Below the pieces are notes generated by a model that saw only the letters and a program-made list of their open reading frames with translations, searched no databases and was not told the origin of the DNA. 19,457 bases of DNA from SXRF01 sp964624555 (GTDB lineage Bacteria; Pseudomonadota; Alphaproteobacteria; Rickettsiales; SXRF01): positions 1 through 19,457 of the forward strand of contig CAZUXB010000038.1 in assembly GCA_964624555.1 (NCBI GenBank), written 5' to 3'. The first letter of the stretch is position 1. Every line of letters starts with the position of its first letter. Below are positions 6,362-13,557 of the stretch, piece after piece. The position numbers and the translations under genes are program-made.

Positions 6362-7084
6362 ATGAGTGATGATTTAAAACAACGTTTTAAAGAAGCCAGG
6401 GGAGAATTTAAAGACGCTGGTAAAAAAGCTGGGTTACAAGAAGCAGCGGACATTGCAGCAACCGATATTAGAGACGCACTCCATCACGTAGAAGAAAAGA
6501 AAGTCCTTGAGGGCGATAACAGAGAAGCTGTCTATAGTGCCGTTATAGCGCATCTAGCAACTAAAACCGGCGCAATAAATGAAGCTGTTAAAGAGAATGG
6601 GAATAGACCATTGCATGGAAATAAAAAAGATGACATGCGCCAAGAAATCAAGGATTGGAACAAAACCGTTCTGGAACAAATCGGTAAAGATACCGCTGGC
6701 CTGCCTGATCGGGATTCCGGCCACAAAGACAAGGGAAAGCATAGAGAGAGAAATGGTACCACAGTTCATGACTTGACCCTAAGAGAACCTAGAGAGAATC
6801 TTATTCACATTGGCAACTCAATGGCAGAAATGTTAAGAGATAATGGTTTTAGTGAAGAGGCAGACGCAATAGGTAGCGCGGTTGAACTGAATATTGTTAC
6901 CGCTGAAGCGCTACCGGGTAAAGACGCAACCAAGCTCTTTGAGCGAAATGCAAAAACCATGCTCGGCGCGGTAACAGCGTTGCGCAAAGGTTTGAATGAT
7001 GGGCACAGGAAAGATGCGGTCTCGCAGGCATTGCGTGTCTTGCCCGAATTAGCAAATAATACTACAAGCTGGTTAAAACAATAA
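6362..7084 (+). CDS. Unrecognised two-module helical protein
   Basis: This 240-residue soluble protein is predicted mostly helical and highly charged. It contains two diverged copies of the module seen alone in the preceding gene: one at about residues 5-108 and one at about 147-239. A Lys/Arg/Asp-rich linker at about 115-135 (GHKDKGKHRERNG) separates them. The C-terminal copy keeps LF-x(3)-AKTMLGAVTALR. The first start in the frame is GTG at 6359, but ATG at 6362 has better spacing (8 bases) from the AAGGA at 6349-6353, so I chose ATG. No catalytic motif, signal peptide or membrane segment is seen. The pair 6009/6362 looks like an intragenic and gene duplication family of unknown role inserted between rpiB and glyA. 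Confidence 0.65.
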   Translation: MSDDLKQRFKEARGEFKDAGKKAGLQEAADIAATDIRDALHHVEEKKVLEGDNREAVYSAVIAHLATKTGAINEAVKENGNRPLHGNKKDDMRQEIKDWNKTVLEQIGKDTAGLPDRDSGHKDKGKHRERNGTTVHDLTLREPRENLIHIGNSMAEMLRDNGFSEEADAIGSAVELNIVTAEALPGKDATKLFERNAKTMLGAVTALRKGLNDGHRKDAVSQALRVLPELANNTTSWLKQ

Positions 7085-7107
7085 TAAATGAAATAATAAA
7101 TGATTGT

Positions 7108-7145
7108 AATGGAAATAATATGAACAACACCGCTAAGAAAATGGA
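7108..7145 (+). repeat. Direct repeat, upstream copy (matches the glyA 5' end)
   Basis: This stretch matches 7510-7547 at 35 of 38 positions by my count, with an offset of exactly 402 bases. The last 26 bases (7120-7145), which contain a start codon, are identical. The repeat brackets the ORF at 7154-7492 and looks like the footprint of a duplication or insertion next to glyA. Confidence 0.85.
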
Positions 7146-7152
7146 AGCATAA
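7120..7152 (+). pseudogene. Ten-codon remnant of the glyA-proximal start
   Basis: The duplicated segment supplies an ATG followed by codons for MNNTAKKMEA and then TAA. The first eight residues equal those of the long-form glyA reading frame at 7522. It ends one base before the ATG of the next ORF (7154), so it could work as a tiny upstream leader coupling translation into that ORF, or be a dead remnant. Confidence 0.5.
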
Positions 7153-7153
7153 T

Positions 7154-7492
7154 ATGCAACTGACTGAACGCGAGCAAACAATATTAGATGAGGCTATATC
7201 CGATAGAGTAAATTACAAGTCCCAATTTAGATGGAGTATATTTATGGCTGTACTATGGTCTTTACTAGCTGTTAGTTTCAACCGTGATAACATATATATC
7301 TTCGCAATGTGGTCTACTTGCGCATCACTCAATTTAATGCAAGCTATATCTTATAATCAAAAATCTCATTCTTCAAATTTAATTAAAAAATTATATGGAG
7401 AAACTGATGATGGAAAAAAATTGCTAGCATCACAACAAAAATTAAAAGATTTTATAAAAAAACAGGAGCTTAATGAGCTTGCAAGCAATTAG
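7154..7492 (+). CDS. Unrecognised small membrane protein, AT-rich
   Basis: This 112-residue protein has two likely transmembrane helices, about 26-43 (RWSIFMAVLWSLLAVSF) and 50-68 (IFAMWSTCASLNLMQAISY). A polar, lysine-rich C-terminal helix at about 75-110 contains KLLASQQKLKDFIKKQELNE. It resembles neither neighbour. The codon choice is clearly more AT-rich than in glyA, with many TTA, ATA, AAA and AAT codons, consistent with a different origin. It lies entirely between the two copies of a 38-base direct repeat, directly in front of glyA. Function is unknown. Confidence 0.55.
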   Translation: MQLTEREQTILDEAISDRVNYKSQFRWSIFMAVLWSLLAVSFNRDNIYIFAMWSTCASLNLMQAISYNQKSHSSNLIKKLYGETDDGKKLLASQQKLKDFIKKQELNELASN

Positions 7493-7509
7493 AATATATA
7501 AACCCAAAC

Positions 7510-7547
7510 AATGGAAACACAATGAACAACACCGCTAAGAAAATGGA
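7510..7547 (+). repeat. Direct repeat, downstream copy (at the start of the glyA frame)
   Basis: This is the second copy of the repeat at 7108-7145. It covers the upstream flank and the first codons of the long-form glyA reading frame. Mismatches to the first copy fall only at three positions just before the ATG. Confidence 0.85.
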
Positions 7548-8835
7548 CGTAAAAATGAATAGTTTTTTTGACACCGACCTTAAAACTGCCGACCCGGAAC
7601 TTTTCGTCGCACTCGAAGAAGAGCTGCACCGCCAGCAGGATGGCATTGAGCTGATCGCTTCCGAAAATATCGTAAGCAAGGCGGTGCTGCGCGCGCAGGG
7701 CTCGGTGCTGACCAATAAATACGCCGAAGGTTATCCCGGCAAACGTTATTACGGCGGTTGTGAATTCGTCGATAAGGCCGAACAACTGGCTATCGAGCGC
7801 GCCTGCAAACTGTTCAACTGCAAGTTTGCCAACGTCCAGCCTAACTCCGGCTCACAGGCCAACCAGGGTGTGTTCCTCGCCCTCCTCCAACCCGGCGATA
7901 CCTTCCTCGGCATGTCGCTCGCTGCCGGTGGCCACTTAACCCACGGCGCCGCCCCCAACATGTCCGGCAAATGGTTCAAGGCCGTGCAGTATGGTGTGCG
8001 CAAGGAAGATTCGCTGATTGATTACGAAGAAGTGGAACGCCTCGCGGGGGAACATAAACCGAAACTGATCATCGCCGGTGGTTCCGCTTATTGCCGCGTT
8101 ATCGACTTCGCCCGCTTCCGCAAGATCGCTGATTCAGTGGGCGCTTATTTCATGGTCGATATGGCGCATTACGCTGGCTTGATTGCCGCGGGCACCTACC
8201 CTTCCCCATTCCCGCATGCGCATGTAGCGACAACCACCACCCACAAAACTCTGCGTGGCCCGCGCGGTGGCATGATCCTAACCAACGACGAAGAGTTGGC
8301 TAAAAAATTCAACTCCGCTATCTTCCCCGGCGCGCAGGGCGGCCCGCTGATGCACGTCATCGCGGCCAAAGCCGTAGCCTTCGGTGAAGCGTTGCAACCA
8401 TCGTTCAAAGAATATGGCAAAGCCATTATCGACAACTCCCGCGCACTGGCCGATACGCTGGTGAAACGCGGTGTGGATATCGTCACCGGCGGTACCGATT
8501 CGCACCTCATGCTCGTCGATCTGCGCAAGAAAAAAGTCACTGGCAAAGCCGCGGAAGAAAGCCTCGAACGCGCGGGCCTCACCTGCAATAAGAATGCAAT
8601 TCCTTTCGATCCGGAAAAACCGTTCGTGACCTCCGGCATACGTTTAGGAACTCCGGCAGGAACCACCCGTGGTTTCGGTGTCGTCGAATTCAAAAAGATT
8701 GGCGAACTCATCGGCGATGTGCTCGATGGCCTCGCAACCGGCGGGGACAACAGCGCCGTGGAGAAAAAAGTAAAAGCACAAGTGGCGGAGTTATGTAAAG
8801 CCTTTCCAATTTATGATGGATTGGAACAAAGATAA
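7522..8835 (+). CDS. glyA: Serine hydroxymethyltransferase
   Basis: This is a PLP-dependent enzyme that converts serine and tetrahydrofolate to glycine and 5,10-methylene-tetrahydrofolate, the main source of one-carbon units. Signature blocks are IELIASENIVS near 42-52, YAEGYPGKRYYGGCEFVD near 68-84, and the PLP-lysine block TTTTHKTLRGPRGG with K242 (numbered from 7522). Two starts are possible. ATG at 7522 gives 437 residues. ATG at 7555 gives 426 residues (MNSFFDTDLKTADPEL), matching the usual family N-terminus better; neither has a strong ribosome binding site. The first 11 codons of the long form coincide with the direct repeat. GC-rich codon use contrasts with the ORF just upstream. Confidence 0.95.
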   Translation: MNNTAKKMDVKMNSFFDTDLKTADPELFVALEEELHRQQDGIELIASENIVSKAVLRAQGSVLTNKYAEGYPGKRYYGGCEFVDKAEQLAIERACKLFNCKFANVQPNSGSQANQGVFLALLQPGDTFLGMSLAAGGHLTHGAAPNMSGKWFKAVQYGVRKEDSLIDYEEVERLAGEHKPKLIIAGGSAYCRVIDFARFRKIADSVGAYFMVDMAHYAGLIAAGTYPSPFPHAHVATTTTHKTLRGPRGGMILTNDEELAKKFNSAIFPGAQGGPLMHVIAAKAVAFGEALQPSFKEYGKAIIDNSRALADTLVKRGVDIVTGGTDSHLMLVDLRKKKVTGKAAEESLERAGLTCNKNAIPFDPEKPFVTSGIRLGTPAGTTRGFGVVEFKKIGELIGDVLDGLATGGDNSAVEKKVKAQVAELCKAFPIYDGLEQR

Positions 8836-8842
8836 AGTTAGT

Positions 8843-8870
8843 TGTCATCCCCGCGTAGGCGGGAATGACA
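8843..8870. repeat. Dispersed palindromic repeat after glyA
   Basis: TGTCAT (8843-8848) pairs with ATGACA (8865-8870), and 8850-8854 pairs with 8859-8863, with one mismatch between the two stems and a four-base loop. The core (CCCGC...GCGGGAATGAC) is the same family as 2950-2972. It lacks a T-run on the plus strand, so a terminator role for glyA is not supported. Confidence 0.65.
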
Positions 8871-8884
8871 AAAAAAGGTAATAT

Positions 8885-9028
8885 ATGAAAAAGAAAAAAA
8901 TGCCTGACCCAGACAAGCCTCTTACAACAGCTGAAATGAACAGCGGTAAATGGCTGCACGGGATTGATGAGTTGCCCAAGGATGCCCAGAAAGCTATTCG
9001 TACTTTAGTTAAAAAGGTTAGTTTATGA
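8885..9028 (+). CDS. 47-residue ORF, possibly BrnA-like antitoxin fragment
   Basis: The predicted product is 47 residues: a lysine-rich start (MKKKKM), then DPDKPLTTAEMNSGKWLHGI, then a basic helix ending KAIRTLVKKVSL. An acidic DPD-x-P-LT-x-E block followed by a short helix loosely resembles the N-terminal part of BrnA-type antitoxins, but the ribbon-helix-helix DNA-binding part is absent and no BrnT toxin gene is nearby. Its TGA overlaps the nrdR ATG (ATGA), and an AAGG sequence precedes its own ATG, so it is plausibly translated and coupled to nrdR. It may be a decayed antitoxin or an nrdR leader peptide. The antitoxin link is tentative. Confidence 0.45.
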   Translation: MKKKKMPDPDKPLTTAEMNSGKWLHGIDELPKDAQKAIRTLVKKVSL

Positions 9029-9483
9029 AGTGCCCATTCTGCGGACATATGGATACACAGGTTAAGGACTCGCGGCCCAGCGAAGATGGCCTGACCATCC
9101 GCCGCCGCCGTTTCTGCCCCGAATGTAATTCCCGCTTCACCACCTTCGAGCGGGTGCAGCTGCGTGAACTTACCGTCATTAAAAAGAACGGCGAACGGCG
9201 CATGTTCGACCGCGACAAGCTGGCCCACTCCATCGGCATCGCCATGCGCAAACGCCCGGTATCGCCAGAGCAAATAGAGCAGCTGGTAACACGTATCACC
9301 CAGAAATTAGAAAGCATCGGCGATAGCGAAATACCAACCGCGCTCATCGGGAAAACAGTTATGGATGAACTGAAAAAAGTTGACAGCGTGGCCTATATCC
9401 GCTTCGCATCGGTTTACCGCGACTTCCGCGAAGCCAAGGATTTTGAAGATATCGTAGAAGAACTGGGAGGAAAAAATGACTAG
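9025..9483 (+). CDS. nrdR: Transcriptional repressor NrdR
   Basis: This 152-residue regulator of ribonucleotide reductase genes has an N-terminal zinc ribbon (CPFC at 3-6 and CPEC at 31-34, so Zn ligands C3, C6, C31, C34) with the RRRR basic patch at 26-29. It continues as FTTFERVQL and an ATP-cone domain from about 49 (VIKKNGERRMFDRDKL) to about 138. NrdR senses ATP/dATP and represses nrd operons. Length and domain order are normal. It starts inside the stop of the 47-residue ORF and its stop overlaps the lipoprotein gene by 8 bases. The position between glyA and ribD is standard for Alphaproteobacteria. Confidence 0.95.
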   Translation: MKCPFCGHMDTQVKDSRPSEDGLTIRRRRFCPECNSRFTTFERVQLRELTVIKKNGERRMFDRDKLAHSIGIAMRKRPVSPEQIEQLVTRITQKLESIGDSEIPTALIGKTVMDELKKVDSVAYIRFASVYRDFREAKDFEDIVEELGGKND

Positions 9484-9805
9484 CCGTAAAAATTTGCGCT
9501 TCGCTCGTCCATTACTATTACTGCCTTTCCTGCTGACCGGCTGCAATGCCATATCCGATATGGCAGACAGGCTGGGCAGCCACATGCCGACAATAGGTGA
9601 ACCGTGCCACCACTGGCAGTGCATAACCCCAGAAGGGCAGCGCAAGAGTGATGAAAACCGTGTGCTGGAACAGGCCTCAGAAAAAATACCAATGGTCAAA
9701 AAACCAGGAGCAGCTACACAACCTCAGCTGCCACCTGCGCCACCAGCAGCGCCAGTACCACCAACAACTTATTCTGTCCCATCACCAGAGGCGGTTGCAA
9801 AATAG
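9476..9805 (+). CDS. Small proline-rich lipoprotein
   Basis: This 109-residue protein has a basic N-terminus (MTSRKNLRFARP), a hydrophobic core LLLLPFLL and a lipobox LLTGC, with C23 as the lipidated residue. The mature part has a short CHHWQC segment, then a Pro/Ala-rich C-terminal tail (from about 77) that probably spans the periplasm or is disordered. An excellent ribosome binding site, GGGAGG at 9465-9470, lies inside the end of nrdR. The gene overlaps nrdR by 8 bases and ends 5 bases before ribD, so it is embedded in a tightly packed operon. No known family is recognised. Confidence 0.7.
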   Translation: MTSRKNLRFARPLLLLPFLLTGCNAISDMADRLGSHMPTIGEPCHHWQCITPEGQRKSDENRVLEQASEKIPMVKKPGAATQPQLPPAPPAAPVPPTTYSVPSPEAVAK

Positions 9806-9810
9806 TTTTT

Positions 9811-10815
9811 ATGAATGTGCCGCACGAAAGATATATGCGTGTGGCCTTAGCGCTGGCGCGTAGACAGCTAGGCAGGACATGGCCAAATCCAGCCGTTGGC
9901 GCAGTAATTGTGCGCGACGGGCAAATTATCGCCGAAGGTGTAACTGCTAACAACGGCAGGCCGCATGCTGAAACAATCGCGATAAAAAATGCCGGAGAGC
10001 TGGCAGATGGCGCAACCTTATATGTAACGCTTGAACCATGCTCCCACCACGGCAAAACCCCGCCTTGTGTTGACGCCATAGCCAATAGCGGCATAAAAAA
10101 AGTAGTGCTGGCCTGCCGCGATAAAAACCCGGTAGTAGTAAATGGAAATGGGATATTGCTACTTAAAACATTAGGAATTGATGTTATAGAAAATATCTGC
10201 GCACAAGAAGCCGCGGAAATAAACCGTGGTTTTTTTTCGCTGATGGAAAAAGGCAGGCCCTTTGTTGCCCTCAAGATCGCAACATCAATAGATGACAAAA
10301 TAACCAACCCGGACGGGCGCTGGATTACCGGCGAACAGGCCCGCAACTATGGCCATCTCCTGCGCGCACAATATGATGCGATACTAACCGGCAGCGGCAC
10401 GGTTATCGCCGATGATCCTGAGCTTACCTGCCGCCTGCCAGGACTGGAAAACCACTCGCCCCTGCGGGTGGTGATGGCCGGGAGCAAACCCATTCCCCAA
10501 AATGCAAAAATCCTTGGTGAACAGGATATCGCAACAACACTGGTAATGCAGAACAAAAATATAGCCGAAGTTATACAGGAACTAGCCGCACGCGGTATAA
10601 CCCGCCTGCTGGTGGAAGCCGGGGCCAAACTTACCGCTGAATTTTTAGAAAGCGGGCTGGTGGATATAGTGTACTGGTTCCGCGCGCCAATGGTCGCAGG
10701 TGACACTGGCCTTTCTGTCGCCAACTCGCTAGCGAAGCTTGCTAATTTTACCAAGACAGAACATATTGAACTTGGAAATGACAATTTAGAGATATACGAA
10801 TGTTCAGCGGGATAA
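9811..10815 (+). CDS. ribD: Riboflavin biosynthesis deaminase/reductase RibD
   Basis: This 334-residue bifunctional enzyme carries out the second and third steps of riboflavin synthesis from the GTP cyclohydrolase II product. The N-terminal deaminase domain has HAE at 52-54 and PCSHHGKTPPC at 76-86 (Zn ligands H52, C77, C86; catalytic E54). The C-terminal reductase domain starts at about residue 147 (ALKIATSIDDKI) with GRWITGEQAR, DAILTGSGTVIADDPELTCR and RLLVEAGAKL. It is slightly shorter than the E. coli protein (367), mainly in the reductase half. Its stop overlaps the ribE start by 16 bases, so the two are translationally coupled. Confidence 0.93.
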   Translation: MNVPHERYMRVALALARRQLGRTWPNPAVGAVIVRDGQIIAEGVTANNGRPHAETIAIKNAGELADGATLYVTLEPCSHHGKTPPCVDAIANSGIKKVVLACRDKNPVVVNGNGILLLKTLGIDVIENICAQEAAEINRGFFSLMEKGRPFVALKIATSIDDKITNPDGRWITGEQARNYGHLLRAQYDAILTGSGTVIADDPELTCRLPGLENHSPLRVVMAGSKPIPQNAKILGEQDIATTLVMQNKNIAEVIQELAARGITRLLVEAGAKLTAEFLESGLVDIVYWFRAPMVAGDTGLSVANSLAKLANFTKTEHIELGNDNLEIYECSAG

Positions 10816-11387
10816 TAAGTGATATCGGAACTATAAGTCAGGCTGTGAAAAATGGCGATTTGCGGCTGGAGATTACTTGCGGCTTTGCCGCAGAAACCAT
10901 CAGCCCGGGCGATTCTATAGCCTGTAACGGCGTGTGCCTGACTGTTGTTTCCGTACTTAACAATGGTTTTGCTGTGCAGCTATCAGCAGAAACTGTTTCG
11001 CGTACTGCAAAAGATAGCTGGCAAGCCGGAAAAAAACTAAACCTCGAACGCGCACTGAAAATGGGCGATACGCTTGACGGGCATCTGGTCAGCGGGCATG
11101 TCGATGGTGTGGCCACCATAACATCCATAATTCCCTCCGGCGACTCACATATTGTTACACTGGCCGCACCGCCGGAGATGGCAAAATTCATCGCCCAGAA
11201 AGGCTCGGTGACGCTGGACGGAATATCGCTGACTGTAAATAATGTCGAGGGCTGCGAATTCTCGGTAAATATAATTCCCCATACATGGAACAACACCACT
11301 ATGCAGAACCGCCAGAGCGGGGACCAGCTTAACCTTGAAATCGACCTGCTCGCCCGCTACGTGGCGCGCTTATTAGAAACAAAATAA
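10800..11387 (+). CDS. ribE: Riboflavin synthase, alpha chain
   Basis: This 195-residue enzyme dismutates 6,7-dimethyl-8-ribityllumazine to riboflavin. It shows the typical start MFSGIISDIGTI and two lumazine-binding barrels: residues 1-90, with SIACNGVCLTVVS, and 98-190, with SGHVDGVATI and GSVTLDGISLTVNNV. Length is normal. It is the last plus-strand gene here and converges on kdpE with only 5 bases between stops, leaving no room for separate terminators. The ribA/ribB, ribH and nusB genes that often follow are not present in this window because the kdp operon intervenes. Confidence 0.93.
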   Translation: MFSGIISDIGTISQAVKNGDLRLEITCGFAAETISPGDSIACNGVCLTVVSVLNNGFAVQLSAETVSRTAKDSWQAGKKLNLERALKMGDTLDGHLVSGHVDGVATITSIIPSGDSHIVTLAAPPEMAKFIAQKGSVTLDGISLTVNNVEGCEFSVNIIPHTWNNTTMQNRQSGDQLNLEIDLLARYVARLLETK

Positions 11388-11392
11388 TGATA

Positions 11393-12085
11393 TCATTCAC
11401 ACTTAAGCCGGTAGCCAATCCCGGGCTCTGTGAGGATATATTTTGGCTTGGTGGCATCATCACCAAGCTTTTCGCGTAAATGCTGGGTATGAAGGCGAAG
11501 ATAGTGGCTTTGCGTCGCTGCATTTTTTCCCCAGACCTCCAAAAGCAATTGCTTGTGCGTAATTACCTTGCCCGCATGTTTTACCAGCATGGCAAGCAAT
11601 TTATATTCTATCGGCGTAAGGCGTATTTCCTGTGAATTTAACAATACTATGCGTTTTGCCAGATCAACTTTAAGGCCAGCATATTCAAAAGCCGATGCTT
11701 CTTTACCGGCATTATTGCCGGCACGGCGCAAGGCTACTTTTATGCGCGCCAGCAATTCGTTGGTGCCAAAAGGCTTGCTCAGGTAATCATCCGCTCCTGC
11801 TTCCAATGCCGCTACCTTATCCTGCTCCCTGTCGCGTGCGGAAAGGATTATTATCGGCAGCATACTCCAACCGCGCACAATCCTTATTATTTCCGTGCCG
11901 TCCATATCAGGCAATCCAAGATCCAGTATCACCAGTTCCGGAGGATAGGTGGTGATGCGCTTCAAACCTTCACTTCCGGTAATTGTTTCGCTAACGCAAT
12001 AACCCTGCTGCTCCAAAGTAACCCGCAGTAATTTGCGGATCTCAGGTTCGTCTTCAATAATAAGAATCTGTGGTATTGTTGTCAT
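11393..12085 (-). CDS. kdpE: KdpE response regulator
   Basis: This is a 230-residue OmpR/PhoB-type response regulator. The receiver domain spans about 7-117, with acidic pair E11/D12, phosphoacceptor D55 in LVILDLGLPDMDG, and the KPF lysine near 107. The winged-helix DNA-binding domain spans about 133-228. The stretch VRGWSMLPIIILSAR, with W-S-x-x-P-I, is typical of KdpE. It activates kdpFABC transcription under low K+ or osmotic stress. Its ATG overlaps the kdpD stop by four bases (ATGA), so sensor and regulator are coupled. It is the last gene of the operon. Confidence 0.92.
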   Translation of the reverse strand: MTTIPQILIIEDEPEIRKLLRVTLEQQGYCVSETITGSEGLKRITTYPPELVILDLGLPDMDGTEIIRIVRGWSMLPIIILSARDREQDKVAALEAGADDYLSKPFGTNELLARIKVALRRAGNNAGKEASAFEYAGLKVDLAKRIVLLNSQEIRLTPIEYKLLAMLVKHAGKVITHKQLLLEVWGKNAATQSHYLRLHTQHLREKLGDDATKPKYILTEPGIGYRLKCE

Positions 12086-13557
12086 GCGGCCTCATCCGGC
12101 AAGGTAATTTTGTTAAACTGGAATGGCAAGGTAAAAGTAAAAACAGCGCCGCCAGTTTTCTGGTTCTGTACCCATATATTGCCACCATGAGCTTCTACTA
12201 TACCTTTGCAGATAGCAAGCCCCAGCCCCAGCCCTTCCGTTCTTTTCTCGGATAACCTTTTATAGCGTTCAAAGATAGTTTTTTCACTACCCGGAGGAAT
12301 ACCAATCCCAGAATCAGCAACACTTATTTCCACCGCGTACGGCGTCTGCTGAGCAGCGATTCTGATATTACCACTTTCATGAGTATAGCGCGAGGCATTA
12401 TCAAGCAGATTAATGAGAACTTGCTCAATCAAAACCCCGTCAATATTCAGTAACGGTAAATCACTGGCAACATCAATATCTATACGCTGCTTCCAGTGAC
12501 TTTCCCGGCAATGCTGTAAAGCGGCACCGACCAGTTCATTGATAAAATATGGCTGGCGGTTTAAGGATAACTCGCCAGATTCCATACGGGTCACATCAAG
12601 CAAATTACGCACCAATTTATTCAGTCGTGATGCTTCGCTATAGATAGACCCTGCAAGGCTCGCCGCCTGCGGACTTAAATCCGGCAGGTCAGATAATGTC
12701 GATGCCGCTCCGGTTATTGATGAAAGCGGGGTGCGCAGATCATGCCCCATCGCTGAAAGCAGGGCATTACGAAGTTTTTCCCGCTCAGCTTCCATCGATT
12801 GCTGTTCAGCGGTTCTAGTGGCATCGGCACGGGCAATAGCACTGGCAATCAGACTAACATACGCAACGATTAATGGTTGATTGATGTTCTTCTCTTTTAC
12901 TGCAAGTGCCAACACTCCAACTGCTTTACCCTGTGCAATTAGTGGTAAATAGTAGTCTGTAGAGGAAGGTAAGGTCTGGGTATATTTTCCGCATGGTTCG
13001 CTATAAATATATGCCCATTTTGCTGGTTCAATTTCGGCTTGCTCCCCTGTTACCGATTTCAACTCCCCACTGTAATCGGGTAAGAAAATAACCGCTTTAC
13101 AATTCAGTGCTGATTCAACATATTTTATTGCGGTCTCAGAAATTGGCAGATGTTCACGACAGGAAGCAAGCTCACTAGCAGCTTTATATAAAGCCTGCAA
13201 TTCAGAATTTTGCCTGCTGACACTTGCTGATTGTAATTTCAGTTTAGCTGCAACCGAACTTACTATAAGGCTTGCAGCAAGCATTAAAGCAAAAGTTATA
13301 TAATATTCATCGTTATGAACACTAAAGGAATAATAGGGTTCAACAAAGAAATAATTAAAGACAATAACAGAAAGCAGCGAAGCAAAAACAGATGGCATCC
13401 GCCCATATTTTGTACCAATAAAAACCACTGCCACCAGATAGAACATCACCATGTTTACCGGGTCTATCAAATGACGAAAGAATAGAGCGAAAATCGTGCA
13501 GGATACGATAAGCAGCGCTGTTAAAATGTAATCACGGATGCAATCCTGATGAAACAT
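12082..13557 (-). CDS. kdpD: Short KdpD sensor histidine kinase lacking the N-terminal half
   Basis: This 491-residue protein starts at ATG 13557; an in-frame TTG one codon earlier is less likely. Four transmembrane segments lie at about 10-105 (DUF4118 type, with MFYLVAVVFIGTKYGRMPS and FNYFFVEPYYSFS). A GAF-like region follows (about 115-240). Next is the dimerisation/phosphoacceptor domain with H272 in MGHDLRTPLSSI, then the ATPase domain (NLLDNASRYT, DSGIGIPPG, GLGLAICKGIVEAHGG). Full KdpD is about 890 residues; the entire N-terminal KdpD domain (with Walker boxes) and the Usp domain are absent. No remnant appears upstream, where an unrelated 125-residue gene lies and overlaps by 26 bases. 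Operon context and the C-terminal domain order support the KdpD name. Confidence 0.88.
   Translation of the reverse strand: MFHQDCIRDYILTALLIVSCTIFALFFRHLIDPVNMVMFYLVAVVFIGTKYGRMPSVFASLLSVIVFNYFFVEPYYSFSVHNDEYYITFALMLAASLIVSSVAAKLKLQSASVSRQNSELQALYKAASELASCREHLPISETAIKYVESALNCKAVIFLPDYSGELKSVTGEQAEIEPAKWAYIYSEPCGKYTQTLPSSTDYYLPLIAQGKAVGVLALAVKEKNINQPLIVAYVSLIASAIARADATRTAEQQSMEAEREKLRNALLSAMGHDLRTPLSSITGAASTLSDLPDLSPQAASLAGSIYSEASRLNKLVRNLLDVTRMESGELSLNRQPYFINELVGAALQHCRESHWKQRIDIDVASDLPLLNIDGVLIEQVLINLLDNASRYTHESGNIRIAAQQTPYAVEISVADSGIGIPPGSEKTIFERYKRLSEKRTEGLGLGLAICKGIVEAHGGNIWVQNQKTGGAVFTFTLPFQFNKITLPDEAA

Noticed and set aside
6009..7084. Toxin-antitoxin pair
   Set aside because: The two proteins are paralogues of each other rather than two different families, and no toxin or DNA-binding fold is recognisable.
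7108..7547. Insertion sequence between the direct repeats
   Set aside because: No transposase and no terminal inverted repeats inside 7146-7509; a 38-base duplication is too long for a normal target-site duplication.
8196..8750. Long minus-strand ORF opposite glyA
   Set aside because: It is a shadow of the GC-rich glyA codons; Arg/Pro/Ser-rich product with no ribosome binding site or family features.
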